A DNA stretch of 64,000 nucleotides, taken from assembly GCA_016125155.1 (NCBI GenBank), contig WGMI01000008.1, positions 25,587-89,586 on the forward strand, given 5' to 3'. This document shows, one piece after another, positions 19,188 through 27,335 of the stretch (positions are counted from its first letter, which is position 1; each line of letters begins with the position of its first letter). The translations under genes and the position numbers were made by a program. Source of the DNA: a bacterium. GTDB taxonomy: Bacteria; Bacteroidota; Bacteroidia; Flavobacteriales; Schleiferiaceae. The notes under the pieces were generated by a model. The model was given only the letters and a program-made list of their open reading frames with translations, was not told where the DNA came from and did not search any database.

Positions 19188-19804
19188 TACACATCGCCAT
19201 AGAAGGCAACATCGGGGCAGGCAAAACGACTTTGACCAAAATGCTCCTCGATTCTTTGCCCGCCCGAGCTATGCTCGAGCCCTTTGAGGAGAATCCACTA
19301 TTGCCCCTGTTTTACCAAGATCCGTCCAAACACGCCTTGTCGCTCGAAATCAGTTTTATGGCCCAGCGCTTTGTGCAATGGAGCCGTGGAACCACCCAGA
19401 CCGATTTGTTCAATCCTTTTCTGGTGTCTGATTATCACTACGACAAGAGCAAGTTGTTTGCCGCGCTCAATTTGGAAGAAGACACCTTGGCTGTTTTCGA
19501 TCGACTGTATTTGGGGATGCGCAAGCACCTCGCCCCTCCAGACGTACTCCTTTATATTCATCGTCCGCTCGAGGTGCTCGAAGAGAACATTGCACAGAGA
19601 GGCAGGCCCTACGAACAGAACGTAGAACGCGATTATTTGAGGCGTATAGAGCACGCGTACACAGAATGGTTGCCCCAGTGTGGTGCCCATGGCGTGATCC
19701 GCTGGGAGCTGAAGGAAAAAAAAATCGAGGAATTGGGGGAACAATATGCCAGAATCCTTGATTTTGTGCGTGCTCCAGAGAATTCTTTTGTTATCCTATC
19801 ATAA
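19184..19804 (+). CDS. Deoxynucleoside kinase
   Basis: Phosphorylates deoxynucleosides for salvage into dNTPs. The 206-residue protein has the P-loop EGNIGAGKTTL at residues 5-15, the family pattern FMAQRFVQW, a YDKSKLFA region, the DRLYLGMRKHLAPPD segment, and the lid-like RGRPYEQ. The reading frame is open far upstream, but that is shadow of folK. GTG 19184, overlapping the folK stop (GTGA), puts the P-loop at the normal place. sppA / folK-dNK is a common gene set in this phylum. Confidence 0.92.
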   Translation: MIHIAIEGNIGAGKTTLTKMLLDSLPARAMLEPFEENPLLPLFYQDPSKHALSLEISFMAQRFVQWSRGTTQTDLFNPFLVSDYHYDKSKLFAALNLEEDTLAVFDRLYLGMRKHLAPPDVLLYIHRPLEVLEENIAQRGRPYEQNVERDYLRRIEHAYTEWLPQCGAHGVIRWELKEKKIEELGEQYARILDFVRAPENSFVILS

Positions 19805-19861
19805 ATTGGGTTAATCTTTCGTAAACCCAACATCAATCCACGGTTCGTGTTGGATTATTTG

Positions 19862-19869
19862 TACTTTTG
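19862..19869 (+). promoter_or_regulatory. -7 promoter element of the OmpA-family gene
   Basis: The sequence TACTTTTG matches the Bacteroidota -7 consensus TAnnTTTG exactly and continues with CGG. Transcription would start near 19874, leaving a leader of about 65 bases before ATG 19940, as is usual for highly expressed outer-membrane proteins. A clear -33 TTTG at the expected distance is not seen. Confidence 0.55.
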
Positions 19870-19939
19870 CGGTCAGAAAGAACGAATTGATCCTGACGCA
19901 TACGCGTCAAAAGTGCCCTGAAAGAGTAAAAAAACGACC

Positions 19940-21316
19940 ATGAAAAAAAGCGTATTCGGACTTTTCCTCGCCTTGTTGTCTGTTGAAGCTTTCGCACAGA
20001 AGAACACTCTGTCCGATATGGCCAACTTCAGAAATTGGGCGGTTGGCATCAGCTTTGGGCCTGCCATTTCCACCGGTGACCTCATCAACTTCGAAGGCGA
20101 CAAGAACGCTGAAGTGAAGGATGGAACCGGAGGTTTTGAGCCCGCCATCGGGATCCATGCAGATTATATGTTCAGCCCGGTGTTCGGACTGCGCCTGGCC
20201 TACGATTGGGCCTCGATGAGCGGTACCCGCGACGTGCGTTCATTTGAGGGTTCGATGAATCAATTCGACCTCGAGTTCGTGATCAGCATTTTGAACATCG
20301 GTCCCAGCGGGGGCGACGCCGAAACCAATTTTGCCCTGTTGGCCACGGCCGGTGTGGGTTTGGGAATCTTCAGTCCCACCACATTTACCCGCGAACAGCA
20401 AATCCGCGAATTTGATCCCATCAATGCCGCGACGGTTCCCTTGAGCCTCACGGCCAAGTGGAAGTTGAACAACAAGTTCGATTTGGACTTGGGCGTTCGC
20501 TACATCTACATCGCCTCAGACTATGCCGACGGTTTGCAAGCGGGCAAGTCAAACGACGGTTTGGCCATTCCCTTTGTCGGTTTCCGTTACAACTTCGGCA
20601 AAGACGGAGAGAAATCGGCCGTACACTTTGTCAATCCCTACGACGAAGTCTTTGGCGCCATGGCCGAAACCAAAGCCAAGATGGATGCGATGTCGACCGA
20701 CGACGACGGAGACGGCGTAGCCAATATGATGGACAAAGACAACGCTACACCTGCCGGTGCCATTGTCGATGGTTCGGGTAAGGCTGTAGACAGCGACCGC
20801 GATGGTGTGCCGGACTTTATGGATCAGGATCCCTTCTCGAACATCGGTGCCAAAGTGAACAGTCAAGGCGTGGAGAATGACCAAGACCAAGACGGAGTGG
20901 CCGATTCTCGCGACCTCGAGCCCAATACTCCTGCGGGTTCTCAGGTGACTGCCCGTGGGCAGCGCATCAGCGAAGGTGGCGGAAGCGGAGCTGTAGGCTT
21001 TACGCCCTCGATCTACTTCCCTGTCAACAGCACCTCGGTGAACTCAGCCAGCCAGCAACAATTGGCCATCATCGCCAAGCAAATGATCGCCAATCCGAAC
21101 CTGAAGTACAAGGTGATCGGATACACCGACAAGTCTGGTTCCGAGTCCTACAATCAGAAACTGGGTGAGCGTCGTGCCAATGCGGTGATCAAAGAACTCG
21201 TCAACACCTACGGAATTGATTCGAGCCGCTTGAGCGCTGAGTCGAAAGGCAAGTCTTCTCTCCTCGGAAACCGCAACGACGTAAACCGTCGCGTGGATTT
21301 CGAACCGATGAACTAA
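19940..21316 (+). CDS. OmpA-family outer-membrane protein with TSP type-3 repeats
   Basis: A 458-residue envelope protein that ties the outer membrane to peptidoglycan. Domains in order: signal peptide (residues 1-20, ending AFA); an eight-strand-type beta barrel (about 25-235); thrombospondin type-3-like acidic calcium-binding repeats (about 250-340, e.g. DDDGDGVANMMDKD, DSDRDGVPDFMDQD, DQDQDGVADSRD); and an OmpA C-terminal peptidoglycan-binding domain (about 350-458, with IGYTDKSGS and LGERRANAV). It has its own promoter and a strong terminator, so it is a single-gene unit. Confidence 0.93.
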   Translation: MKKSVFGLFLALLSVEAFAQKNTLSDMANFRNWAVGISFGPAISTGDLINFEGDKNAEVKDGTGGFEPAIGIHADYMFSPVFGLRLAYDWASMSGTRDVRSFEGSMNQFDLEFVISILNIGPSGGDAETNFALLATAGVGLGIFSPTTFTREQQIREFDPINAATVPLSLTAKWKLNNKFDLDLGVRYIYIASDYADGLQAGKSNDGLAIPFVGFRYNFGKDGEKSAVHFVNPYDEVFGAMAETKAKMDAMSTDDDGDGVANMMDKDNATPAGAIVDGSGKAVDSDRDGVPDFMDQDPFSNIGAKVNSQGVENDQDQDGVADSRDLEPNTPAGSQVTARGQRISEGGGSGAVGFTPSIYFPVNSTSVNSASQQQLAIIAKQMIANPNLKYKVIGYTDKSGSESYNQKLGERRANAVIKELVNTYGIDSSRLSAESKGKSSLLGNRNDVNRRVDFEPMN

Positions 21317-21337
21317 GACCTCACAAGGACATGAGCA

Positions 21338-21370
21338 AACCGCCTCCGGAAACAGGGGCGGTTTTTTTTT
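21338..21370 (+). terminator. Rho-independent terminator after the OmpA-family gene
   Basis: A stem AACCGCC / GGCGGTT around a 12-base loop (21338-21344 with 21357-21363) is followed by a run of T to 21370. It lies 21 bases after the stop. The trmH-type gene converges from the other side. Confidence 0.85.
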
Positions 21371-21432
21371 GCTTTCTTTTCACAGCCAGCCGCAAAAGTG
21401 AGCCTGGGCCCACGGAAGAAGGGACCGTTTGT

Positions 21433-21981
21433 TTACCCCAACAGACCAGGTCGTTTGCCCAATCCGAAGAGCAGACTCCAACAGGCAATGCCCGTGGCCA
21501 CGCTCAAGTTGAGCGAATGTTTGGTTCCGAATTGTGGAATGACCAACGCTCCATCGCACATCGCGAGGGCGGCATCGGATACCCCACTGATTTCGTGTCC
21601 GATCACCAAGGCAATAGGGCGTTCATCTACCGACTCGAATGTTTCCAACGAAACCGCGTTTTCGGTCATTTCCAAGGCCAAAAGGGAGTACCCATCGAGC
21701 GCCTTCAAGCAATCGGTAATGTGCGCCCAACGCCTCCATTCGACGCAGTGCTCCGCGCCCAGGGCCGTTTTCGAAACTTCAGGGGTGAGCGGATCGGGCA
21801 TGGGGCCGCACAGATGGACGGCGTTGAGCCGAAAGGCATCGGCCGTGCGCAGAACAGAGCCCAGGTTGTGGGCGCTTCGAACGCCGTCGAGGACCAAGGT
21901 CAAGGGGTGTTTGGGAGCTTCCACAAAGGCTGCAGAAGACAGGCGACCCAATTCGTGGGTTCGGAGTTTGCGAAACTTCAT
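21433..21981 (-). CDS. TrmH/SpoU-family RNA 2'-O-methyltransferase
   Basis: A 182-residue SPOUT methyltransferase expected to methylate a ribose 2'-OH in tRNA or rRNA using S-adenosylmethionine. The three SPOUT motifs are visible: LDGVRSAHNLGSVLRTADAF near residue 33; ALVIGHEISGVSD near residue 120; and IPQFGTKHSLNLSVATGIA near the end, which forms the trefoil knot. ATG 21981 is chosen; the frame continues upstream without homology. The exact RNA target cannot be told from sequence. Confidence 0.92.
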   Translation of the reverse strand: MKFRKLRTHELGRLSSAAFVEAPKHPLTLVLDGVRSAHNLGSVLRTADAFRLNAVHLCGPMPDPLTPEVSKTALGAEHCVEWRRWAHITDCLKALDGYSLLALEMTENAVSLETFESVDERPIALVIGHEISGVSDAALAMCDGALVIPQFGTKHSLNLSVATGIACWSLLFGLGKRPGLLG

Positions 21982-22031
21982 TCGGTTTTTTGGCTGCGAT
22001 CTAGGGCTGTTTGGGTGAAGTCGGCTGTGTG

Positions 22032-22040
22032 TACCTTGCG
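22032..22040 (+). promoter_or_regulatory. Probable -7 promoter element of mutS
   Basis: TACCTTGCG is one step away from TAnnTTTG. The 13-base stretch TGTGTACCTTGCG (22028-22040) occurs again in front of the gene at 43593. Transcription would start near 22044, about 20 bases before the mutS TTG start. Confidence 0.4.
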
Positions 22041-22063
22041 CATCACGCCCCGAAAATAGTCCC

Positions 22064-24628
22064 TTGAGTACCGCTGCCGACACTCCATTGATGCGCCAAT
22101 ACCGAGCGCTGAAACAACAGCATCCCGATGCGGTGTTGCTGTTTCGGGTCGGCGACTTCTACGAAACATTTGGCCAGGACGCCATTGAAGCTTCTTCCAT
22201 TCTCGGAATCGTATTGACCAAGCGCTCCAATGGAGCGGCGGCTTCGATTGAGTTGGCGGGCTTTCCCCACCACAGCCTCGACACCTATTTGCCCAAGCTC
22301 GTCAAAGCGGGGCGCAAAGTGGCCGTGTGCGAACAACTCGAAGATCCCAAACTGACCAAAAAGTTGGTTGAACGGGGTGTAACCGACGTGGTTTCTCCCG
22401 GAGTCAATCAACTCGAACCCCTGCTCGAAGGCGGAAAGAACAACTTTCTCGCGGCCTGCACCCTTGAACGAGGGTTTCAAGGACTGGCCCTACTCGATGT
22501 ATCCACCGGCGATTTTTTCTATATCGACGGAGACGACGACGCCTTAAAGCGGATCGCAGACGCCTATGCACCTTCCGAATGGGTTGTACCCCGGGGAGGG
22601 AAGGGGGAGTTTATCGAGCGGTTTGGGCCCGTGGCCTCCTTGACTGAATTGCCTGATTGGGCAGGCAGGCCGGAACAATCCAGACAGCTACTTCAGACCC
22701 ATTTTGGCACCGAGACCCTTAGAGGATTTGCCCCAGAGGGAGACACCCCTGGTCTGACCGCTGCGGGAATGGCGATTGCCTACGTGCGTTCCACCGGAAG
22801 AACCGAGCTCGAACACATCCATCGGCTCGAGCGCATTCCCGACGAAAAACGCATGTGGATTGACGGTTTTACCCTGAGGAATCTCGAAGTTTTTCAGGCC
22901 AACCACGCCGATGGACTGAGTTTGAGTTCATCGGTCGACGCCTGTTGCAGCCCGATGGGGAAACGACTGCTCCGCCGCAGACTGGCCGCCCCTTTGCGCG
23001 ATCAAACCGAGCTCGGTCAGCGGTTGGACGAGGTCGAAGGTTTGCGCGAGGCCGAAAAGCGATTTGCGCTCCGTGCGCTTCTTCAATCACTGCCCGATGT
23101 GGAACGCAGTTTGGGTCGTCTGGCCACAGGCCGCATCGCACCCCGTGAGCTTCGGGCTTTGGCCGAAGGACTTGCGCGCTCAGAACAGTTGTTTCAGACG
23201 GAGGCATGGACGTCTTGGGCATTGCAGTGGAAGCCTTTGGGTGCGGCGGTCATGACTGTACTCGAACAACTCGAAGATGAGCCCGGTCCCCAGGCGGGAA
23301 AAGGCAAAGTAATCCGTCGCGGGGTTTCGGAAGAACTCGATCGTTTGCGCACGCTTTCGGCCAATGTCAATCGGAAATTGGAGGATATCCAGGAACGTGA
23401 GGCGCGAGCCACCGGCATTGGCAGTTTAAAGGTTGCGTTCAATTCGGTATTCGGCTATTATCTCGAAGTGCGCAACACCCATCGCGATCGGGTTCCACAA
23501 GAATGGATTCGCAAGCAAACGCTCGTCAATGCCGAACGCTACATCACCCCCGAGCTCAAAGAGTTTGAAGCCCAGATTTTAGGAGCCGAAGAGCGCATCA
23601 TGGCCCTTGAGATCCAGCTCTATCAAGAATTGATTGTTGGACTCAAGTCGGAAATTGTCCTCTGGGGTCACAATGTTCGGTTGCTGGCTCAATGGGATGT
23701 GGCTTCTTCTTGGGCAGAAATTGCGGGGATTCGAAAGTGGTGTCGACCCGAATGGAGTGAGTCGGGAAGTTTAGAGATTGTCAAAGGAAGACATCCCGTC
23801 ATTGAAGCGGCATTGCCTCCGGGGGTACACTATGTTCCCAACGACGTACGTATGGATCCCGAGGGACGACAGATGTTGTTGGTTACAGGCCCCAATATGT
23901 CGGGTAAATCAGCTTTGCTCCGGCAGGTCGCCCTCATGGCCATTTTGGCTCAGACTGGTGGGTTTGTACCCGCCCAATCCGCCCTTTTGCCCCTTTTTGA
24001 TCGGGTTTTTGTCCGGGTTGGCGCCTCAGACAATCTGTCGAAAGGCGAATCGACCTTTATGGTCGAGATGATCGAAACCGGAGGCATCCTCAACAATTTG
24101 CGCGGTCGATGTCTGGTGGTCTTGGACGAAATTGGCCGGGGCACCAGTACTTATGATGGTGTCTCGATAGCCTGGTCGATCGCCGAATTTTTACACGATC
24201 ATCCCAATCGACCTTTGACGCTCTTTGCCACGCACTATCACGAGCTGAGCGATATGGAAGGCGCCTATCCGCGTATTCGCAACGTCAGCTTGTCGATTCG
24301 GGAAGAAGGAGAGCGCATTGTGTTTTTGCGCACCCTAGTCGACGGGGCCAGCGCCCGGAGCTTTGGCATTCATGTGGCGCGCATGGCGGGTTTGCCAGCC
24401 TTGGTGGTCCAGCGTTCGGCGGAACAACTTCGACACTTTGAGGGCGTGCACAAAGGGGCACCCGCCGCAACCCCTACTCAATTGAGCTTTTTTCAACTCG
24501 GCGACCCTTTGCTCGAGGAAATCCGCGAGACGTTGAGCGCGGTCGATCCGGAACATATGACCCCTATGGAGGCCTTGATCTTGGTTCAACAACTCAAAAG
24601 GAGAATGGGCAAAGTAGGATCAAAATAA
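22064..24628 (+). CDS. mutS: DNA mismatch repair protein MutS
   Basis: Recognises mismatches and starts mismatch repair. The 854-residue protein has the mismatch-binding domain with the key Phe-x-Glu (RVGDFYETFG, about residues 28-37), connector, lever and clamp domains, and the C-terminal ATPase. Walker A TGPNMSGKS lies near residue 610, Walker B LDEIGRGTSTYDG near 687, and the signature HYHELSDM just after. The start is TTG 22064: it keeps the family N-terminus (TPLMRQY) that a later ATG at 22091 would remove. A -7-like box lies 24 bases upstream. Confidence 0.96.
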   Translation: MSTAADTPLMRQYRALKQQHPDAVLLFRVGDFYETFGQDAIEASSILGIVLTKRSNGAAASIELAGFPHHSLDTYLPKLVKAGRKVAVCEQLEDPKLTKKLVERGVTDVVSPGVNQLEPLLEGGKNNFLAACTLERGFQGLALLDVSTGDFFYIDGDDDALKRIADAYAPSEWVVPRGGKGEFIERFGPVASLTELPDWAGRPEQSRQLLQTHFGTETLRGFAPEGDTPGLTAAGMAIAYVRSTGRTELEHIHRLERIPDEKRMWIDGFTLRNLEVFQANHADGLSLSSSVDACCSPMGKRLLRRRLAAPLRDQTELGQRLDEVEGLREAEKRFALRALLQSLPDVERSLGRLATGRIAPRELRALAEGLARSEQLFQTEAWTSWALQWKPLGAAVMTVLEQLEDEPGPQAGKGKVIRRGVSEELDRLRTLSANVNRKLEDIQEREARATGIGSLKVAFNSVFGYYLEVRNTHRDRVPQEWIRKQTLVNAERYITPELKEFEAQILGAEERIMALEIQLYQELIVGLKSEIVLWGHNVRLLAQWDVASSWAEIAGIRKWCRPEWSESGSLEIVKGRHPVIEAALPPGVHYVPNDVRMDPEGRQMLLVTGPNMSGKSALLRQVALMAILAQTGGFVPAQSALLPLFDRVFVRVGASDNLSKGESTFMVEMIETGGILNNLRGRCLVVLDEIGRGTSTYDGVSIAWSIAEFLHDHPNRPLTLFATHYHELSDMEGAYPRIRNVSLSIREEGERIVFLRTLVDGASARSFGIHVARMAGLPALVVQRSAEQLRHFEGVHKGAPAATPTQLSFFQLGDPLLEEIRETLSAVDPEHMTPMEALILVQQLKRRMGKVGSK

Positions 24629-24637
24629 AAAATCTGC

Positions 24638-24668
24638 TTTGCACACCTGCGGAAAGCGTCTATCTTTG
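24638..24668 (+). promoter_or_regulatory. Promoter of the tRNA-Gly gene
   Basis: TTTG at 24638-24641, a 19-base gap, then TATCTTTG at 24661-24668. Both boxes and the spacing match the Bacteroidota housekeeping promoter (TTTG at -33, TAnnTTTG at -7). It is the best-formed promoter seen here. The tRNA begins 20 bases downstream. Confidence 0.8.
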
Positions 24669-24687
24669 CGCTCCCGTTTTTAACGAC

Positions 24688-24763
<76 letters not shown>

Positions 24764-24770
24764 CACCCAC

Positions 24771-24797
24771 AACCCCCGCTCTTGTCGGGGGTTTTTT
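24771..24797 (+). terminator. Rho-independent terminator after tRNA-Gly
   Basis: AACCCCCG (24771-24778) pairs with CGGGGGTT (24786-24793) across a 7-base loop, followed by T residues. It lies seven bases after the CCA end of the tRNA and separates it from tRNA-Leu. Confidence 0.85.
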
Positions 24798-24848
24798 CAT
24801 GGGGGGTTTTTGTAGACCTTGGCGGCTCCGATGAAGGGTGTACTCGAG

Positions 24849-24934
24849 GTCCGAGTGGTGAAACAGGTAGACACGAGGGACTTAAAATCCCTTGACCCGC
24901 AAGGGTCGTGCGGGTTCGATTCCCGCCTCGGGCA
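24849..24934 (+). tRNA. tRNA-Leu (anticodon TAA)
   Basis: Class II tRNA with a long variable arm. The acceptor arms GTCCGAG and CTCGGGC (24849-24855 with 24927-24933) pair with one T-G wobble. The anticodon loop CTTAAAA gives TAA, the variable arm is formed by TGACCCGCAAGGGTCG, and the T loop is TTCGATT. The discriminator base is A at 24934. CCA is not encoded, unlike the tRNA-Gly next door. Confidence 0.95.
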
Positions 24935-24978
24935 CAAATCCATTGGACTGGTACCGAACCCCCGACTGCAGAAGCCAT

Positions 24979-25686
24979 TTAGTGCAAAGGCACTTCGATG
25001 GCAATGACATCGAGGGCGGTCTGGGCGTTGATCGAGAAGCCGGGGGTTTCGAATATGCCTATCGCATCGCGGGTGTTGAGCAGTTGTTCTCCGATCGCCG
25101 CGGTTCCATCGACCACCATGGCATATACCCCGCGTTCGGCATGTTCCAAAGTGTAGTCGGCCGTTTGTCCGGGCTCGAGTTGAATGCGGCGAATCCGGGC
25201 CTGCTGATGGATTTCAAGCCCCGTCGTGTGCCCCATGGGTCCGGCCAGTTCGGTCCAAATGCCCGCAGCCTCCATTGGAATGGCCCTTTGGTCGTAGCGC
25301 GGACTGTGGCCTTGTTGGTCGGGAAAAATCCATATTTGAAACAACCGCAGCGGTGTACGGGGATCTGGATTGATTTCGCTGTGCTCAATTCCGGTTCCGG
25401 CCGACATCACTTGAACCTCTCCGGCGCGGATTTCGCCTTCGCTCCCGAGGTTGTCGCGGTGCCGAAGCCGTCCTTCGAGCGTAATGGTAATGATTTCCAT
25501 GTCGTTGTGTGGGTGCTTAGAGAAGCCGGTTCCCGGGGCCACCCAGTCATCGTTCCACACCCTCAAAGCGCCAAATTGAATCCGGCCGGGGTCAAACCAA
25601 GAACCAAAGCTGAAACTGTGCTGGGCTTTGAGCCAACCGTAGTCGGCTCCGCCCCGGGTATGCGCTGGGTGGAACAGAGTTTTCAT
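24979..25686 (-). CDS. Pirin family protein (bicupin)
   Basis: A 235-residue two-cupin protein. The N-terminal cupin carries the pirin metal-binding pattern: HPHNDMEIITITLEG (two His and a Glu) and GTGIEHSE (third His). Family members include quercetin dioxygenases and redox sensors; the actual substrate here is unknown. ATG 25686 is chosen since the longer frame runs through the AT-rich promoter region shared with comM. A -7 box lies 15 bases upstream on the minus strand. Confidence 0.92.
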   Translation of the reverse strand: MKTLFHPAHTRGGADYGWLKAQHSFSFGSWFDPGRIQFGALRVWNDDWVAPGTGFSKHPHNDMEIITITLEGRLRHRDNLGSEGEIRAGEVQVMSAGTGIEHSEINPDPRTPLRLFQIWIFPDQQGHSPRYDQRAIPMEAAGIWTELAGPMGHTTGLEIHQQARIRRIQLEPGQTADYTLEHAERGVYAMVVDGTAAIGEQLLNTRDAIGIFETPGFSINAQTALDVIAIEVPLH

Positions 25687-25701
25687 GGGAATTTGTTTAT
25701 T

Positions 25702-25709
25702 CAAAGTTA
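25702..25709 (-). promoter_or_regulatory. -7 promoter element of the pirin gene
   Basis: Minus-strand TAACTTTG matches TAnnTTTG exactly. Transcription would start near 25697, about 11 bases before the pirin ATG. It lies in the 70-base AT-rich gap between the divergent pirin and comM genes. Confidence 0.5.
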
Positions 25710-25744
25710 TAACATTAATATGCGCTATAAATACAGAATATTCA

Positions 25745-25752
25745 TACATTTG
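25745..25752 (+). promoter_or_regulatory. -7 promoter element of comM/yifB
   Basis: TACATTTG matches TAnnTTTG exactly and ends four bases before ATG 25757. With the usual spacing, the first transcribed base would be at or next to the A of the ATG, which would make the mRNA leaderless. Confidence 0.5.
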
Positions 25753-25756
25753 AACC

Positions 25757-27295
25757 ATGTATTGTACATTGAACAGCGGGACCGTAATGGGCATAGACGC
25801 CCATGCCGTTCAGGTGGAAGTGCATTTGAAGCGCGGGATTAAGTTCTTCTTGGTCGGGTTGCCGGACAGCGCGATCAAAGAGGCTCAACACCGCGTCTAC
25901 AGCGCCATATTGACTTCTGAGTACTTGTTTCCGGGCAAGCGAATCACCGTCAATTTGGCCCCGGCCGATGTGCGCAAAGAAGGTTCGGGATTCGACTTGC
26001 CGATCGCCATCGGCATTTTGTTGGCCTCAGGCCAGTGCGATTCGGAGAAGGTAAAGGACTACCTTTTTTCAGGAGAGTTGAGTTTGGACGGCTCACTCAA
26101 TCCCGTCCGGGGGGCTTTGCCCTTGGCGCTGCTGGCCAAAAGTCGGGGGCTCAAAGGGGTGGTTCTTCCCCGGGCCAACGCAGCTGAAGCCCGACTGGTT
26201 GAGGGTTTAGAGGTGTTTCCGGCCGATTCGCTCAGGCAGGTGGTGGATTGGCTGGGTGGGGTTGAGCCCGTTCTAGACGTTGTTGTAGAGACAGAATGGC
26301 TCAAACCCCCGGACGAAGTTTGGGTGGAGCCCGACGATTTGAGCGACGTCAAAGGACAGCAAGCCGCCAAGCGCGCCCTCGAAATTGCTGCGGCAGGAGG
26401 ACACAATCTCTTGCTGATCGGCCCCCCAGGGGCGGGAAAAACCATGTTGGCGCGCCGATTGCCCGGCATTTTGCCCCCCATGCGGTTTGAAGAGGCCATC
26501 GAAACTACCCGCATCCACTCGGTGACCCGCAAGGGGCTCAGCCTCGATGCCTTTCGGGGCAAACGGCCTTTCCGCGCTCCCCACCACAGTATTTCTGACG
26601 TGGCCTTGGTAGGGGGGGGCAGTCATCCGCAGCCCGGAGAGATTTCTTTGGCGCACAACGGGGTGCTGTTTCTCGACGAATTGCCGGAGTTCAAGCGGGC
26701 GGCGCTCGAGGTGTTGCGCCAGCCGATGGAAGAGCGCAAAGTGACCATTTCCCGGGCGCAGTCGATTGTAGAGTTTCCCTCGGGATTTATGTTGGTGGCA
26801 TCGATGAATCCCTGTCCTTGCGGATTTCACAACCACCCTACGCGCTCTTGTGTTTGCCCTCCCGGGGCGGTGCAGAAGTACCTCAACCGCATCAGCGGAC
26901 CCTTGCTCGATCGGATCGATTTGCACATCGAAGTGGCCCCGGTGGCCCATGCGGAGTTGCACGGGGCTCCGGCAGAGCCCTCTTCTTCCGTTCGGGCCCG
27001 GGTATGCGCGGCCCGAGGCATTCAGGAACGGCGGTTTGCCCATTTCCCGGGGATTTATTCCAACGCCCAGATGAACAGTGCATTAATGGTTCAGCATTGC
27101 CGTCTCGATGCCGATAAAAAAAGCCTGTTGTCCAAAGCCATCGAAAAGCTTCGGCTCAGCGCCCGGGCCCACGACCGCATTTTAAAGGTAGCCCGGACCA
27201 TCGCCGACCTCGACGCAGCGGAAGAGATCGGAATGCACCATTTGGCCGAAGCCATTCAATACCGCAGCCTCGATCGGGAAGACTGGGCCGCGTAA
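25757..27295 (+). CDS. comM: YifB/ComM family Mg-chelatase-like AAA+ ATPase
   Basis: ComM is a hexameric helicase that helps integrate imported DNA during natural transformation. The 512-residue protein has the N-terminal Lon-like fold (VEVHLKRGIKFFLVGLPD...), then the AAA+ domain with Walker A GPPGAGKT near residues 221-228. Walker B follows (GVLFLDELPEF), then a cysteine cluster (NPCPCGFHNH, RSCVCPPG) and the C-terminal Mg-chelatase domain (LSARAHDRILKVARTIADL). ATG 25757 gives the full family N-terminus. Uptake genes are not in this window, so a role in competence is from the family only. Confidence 0.93.
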   Translation: MYCTLNSGTVMGIDAHAVQVEVHLKRGIKFFLVGLPDSAIKEAQHRVYSAILTSEYLFPGKRITVNLAPADVRKEGSGFDLPIAIGILLASGQCDSEKVKDYLFSGELSLDGSLNPVRGALPLALLAKSRGLKGVVLPRANAAEARLVEGLEVFPADSLRQVVDWLGGVEPVLDVVVETEWLKPPDEVWVEPDDLSDVKGQQAAKRALEIAAAGGHNLLLIGPPGAGKTMLARRLPGILPPMRFEEAIETTRIHSVTRKGLSLDAFRGKRPFRAPHHSISDVALVGGGSHPQPGEISLAHNGVLFLDELPEFKRAALEVLRQPMEERKVTISRAQSIVEFPSGFMLVASMNPCPCGFHNHPTRSCVCPPGAVQKYLNRISGPLLDRIDLHIEVAPVAHAELHGAPAEPSSSVRARVCAARGIQERRFAHFPGIYSNAQMNSALMVQHCRLDADKKSLLSKAIEKLRLSARAHDRILKVARTIADLDAAEEIGMHHLAEAIQYRSLDREDWAA

Positions 27296-27323
27296 GGCCA
27301 TCGATTTTCGGTGGTTCAAAGCT

Positions 27324-27331
27324 TAGGTTTG
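27324..27331 (+). promoter_or_regulatory. -7 promoter element of the GT4 glycosyltransferase gene
   Basis: TAGGTTTG matches TAnnTTTG exactly, ending four bases before ATG 27336. As with comM, the predicted first base falls on or beside the ATG, suggesting a leaderless transcript. Confidence 0.45.
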
Positions 27332-27335
27332 TGCA

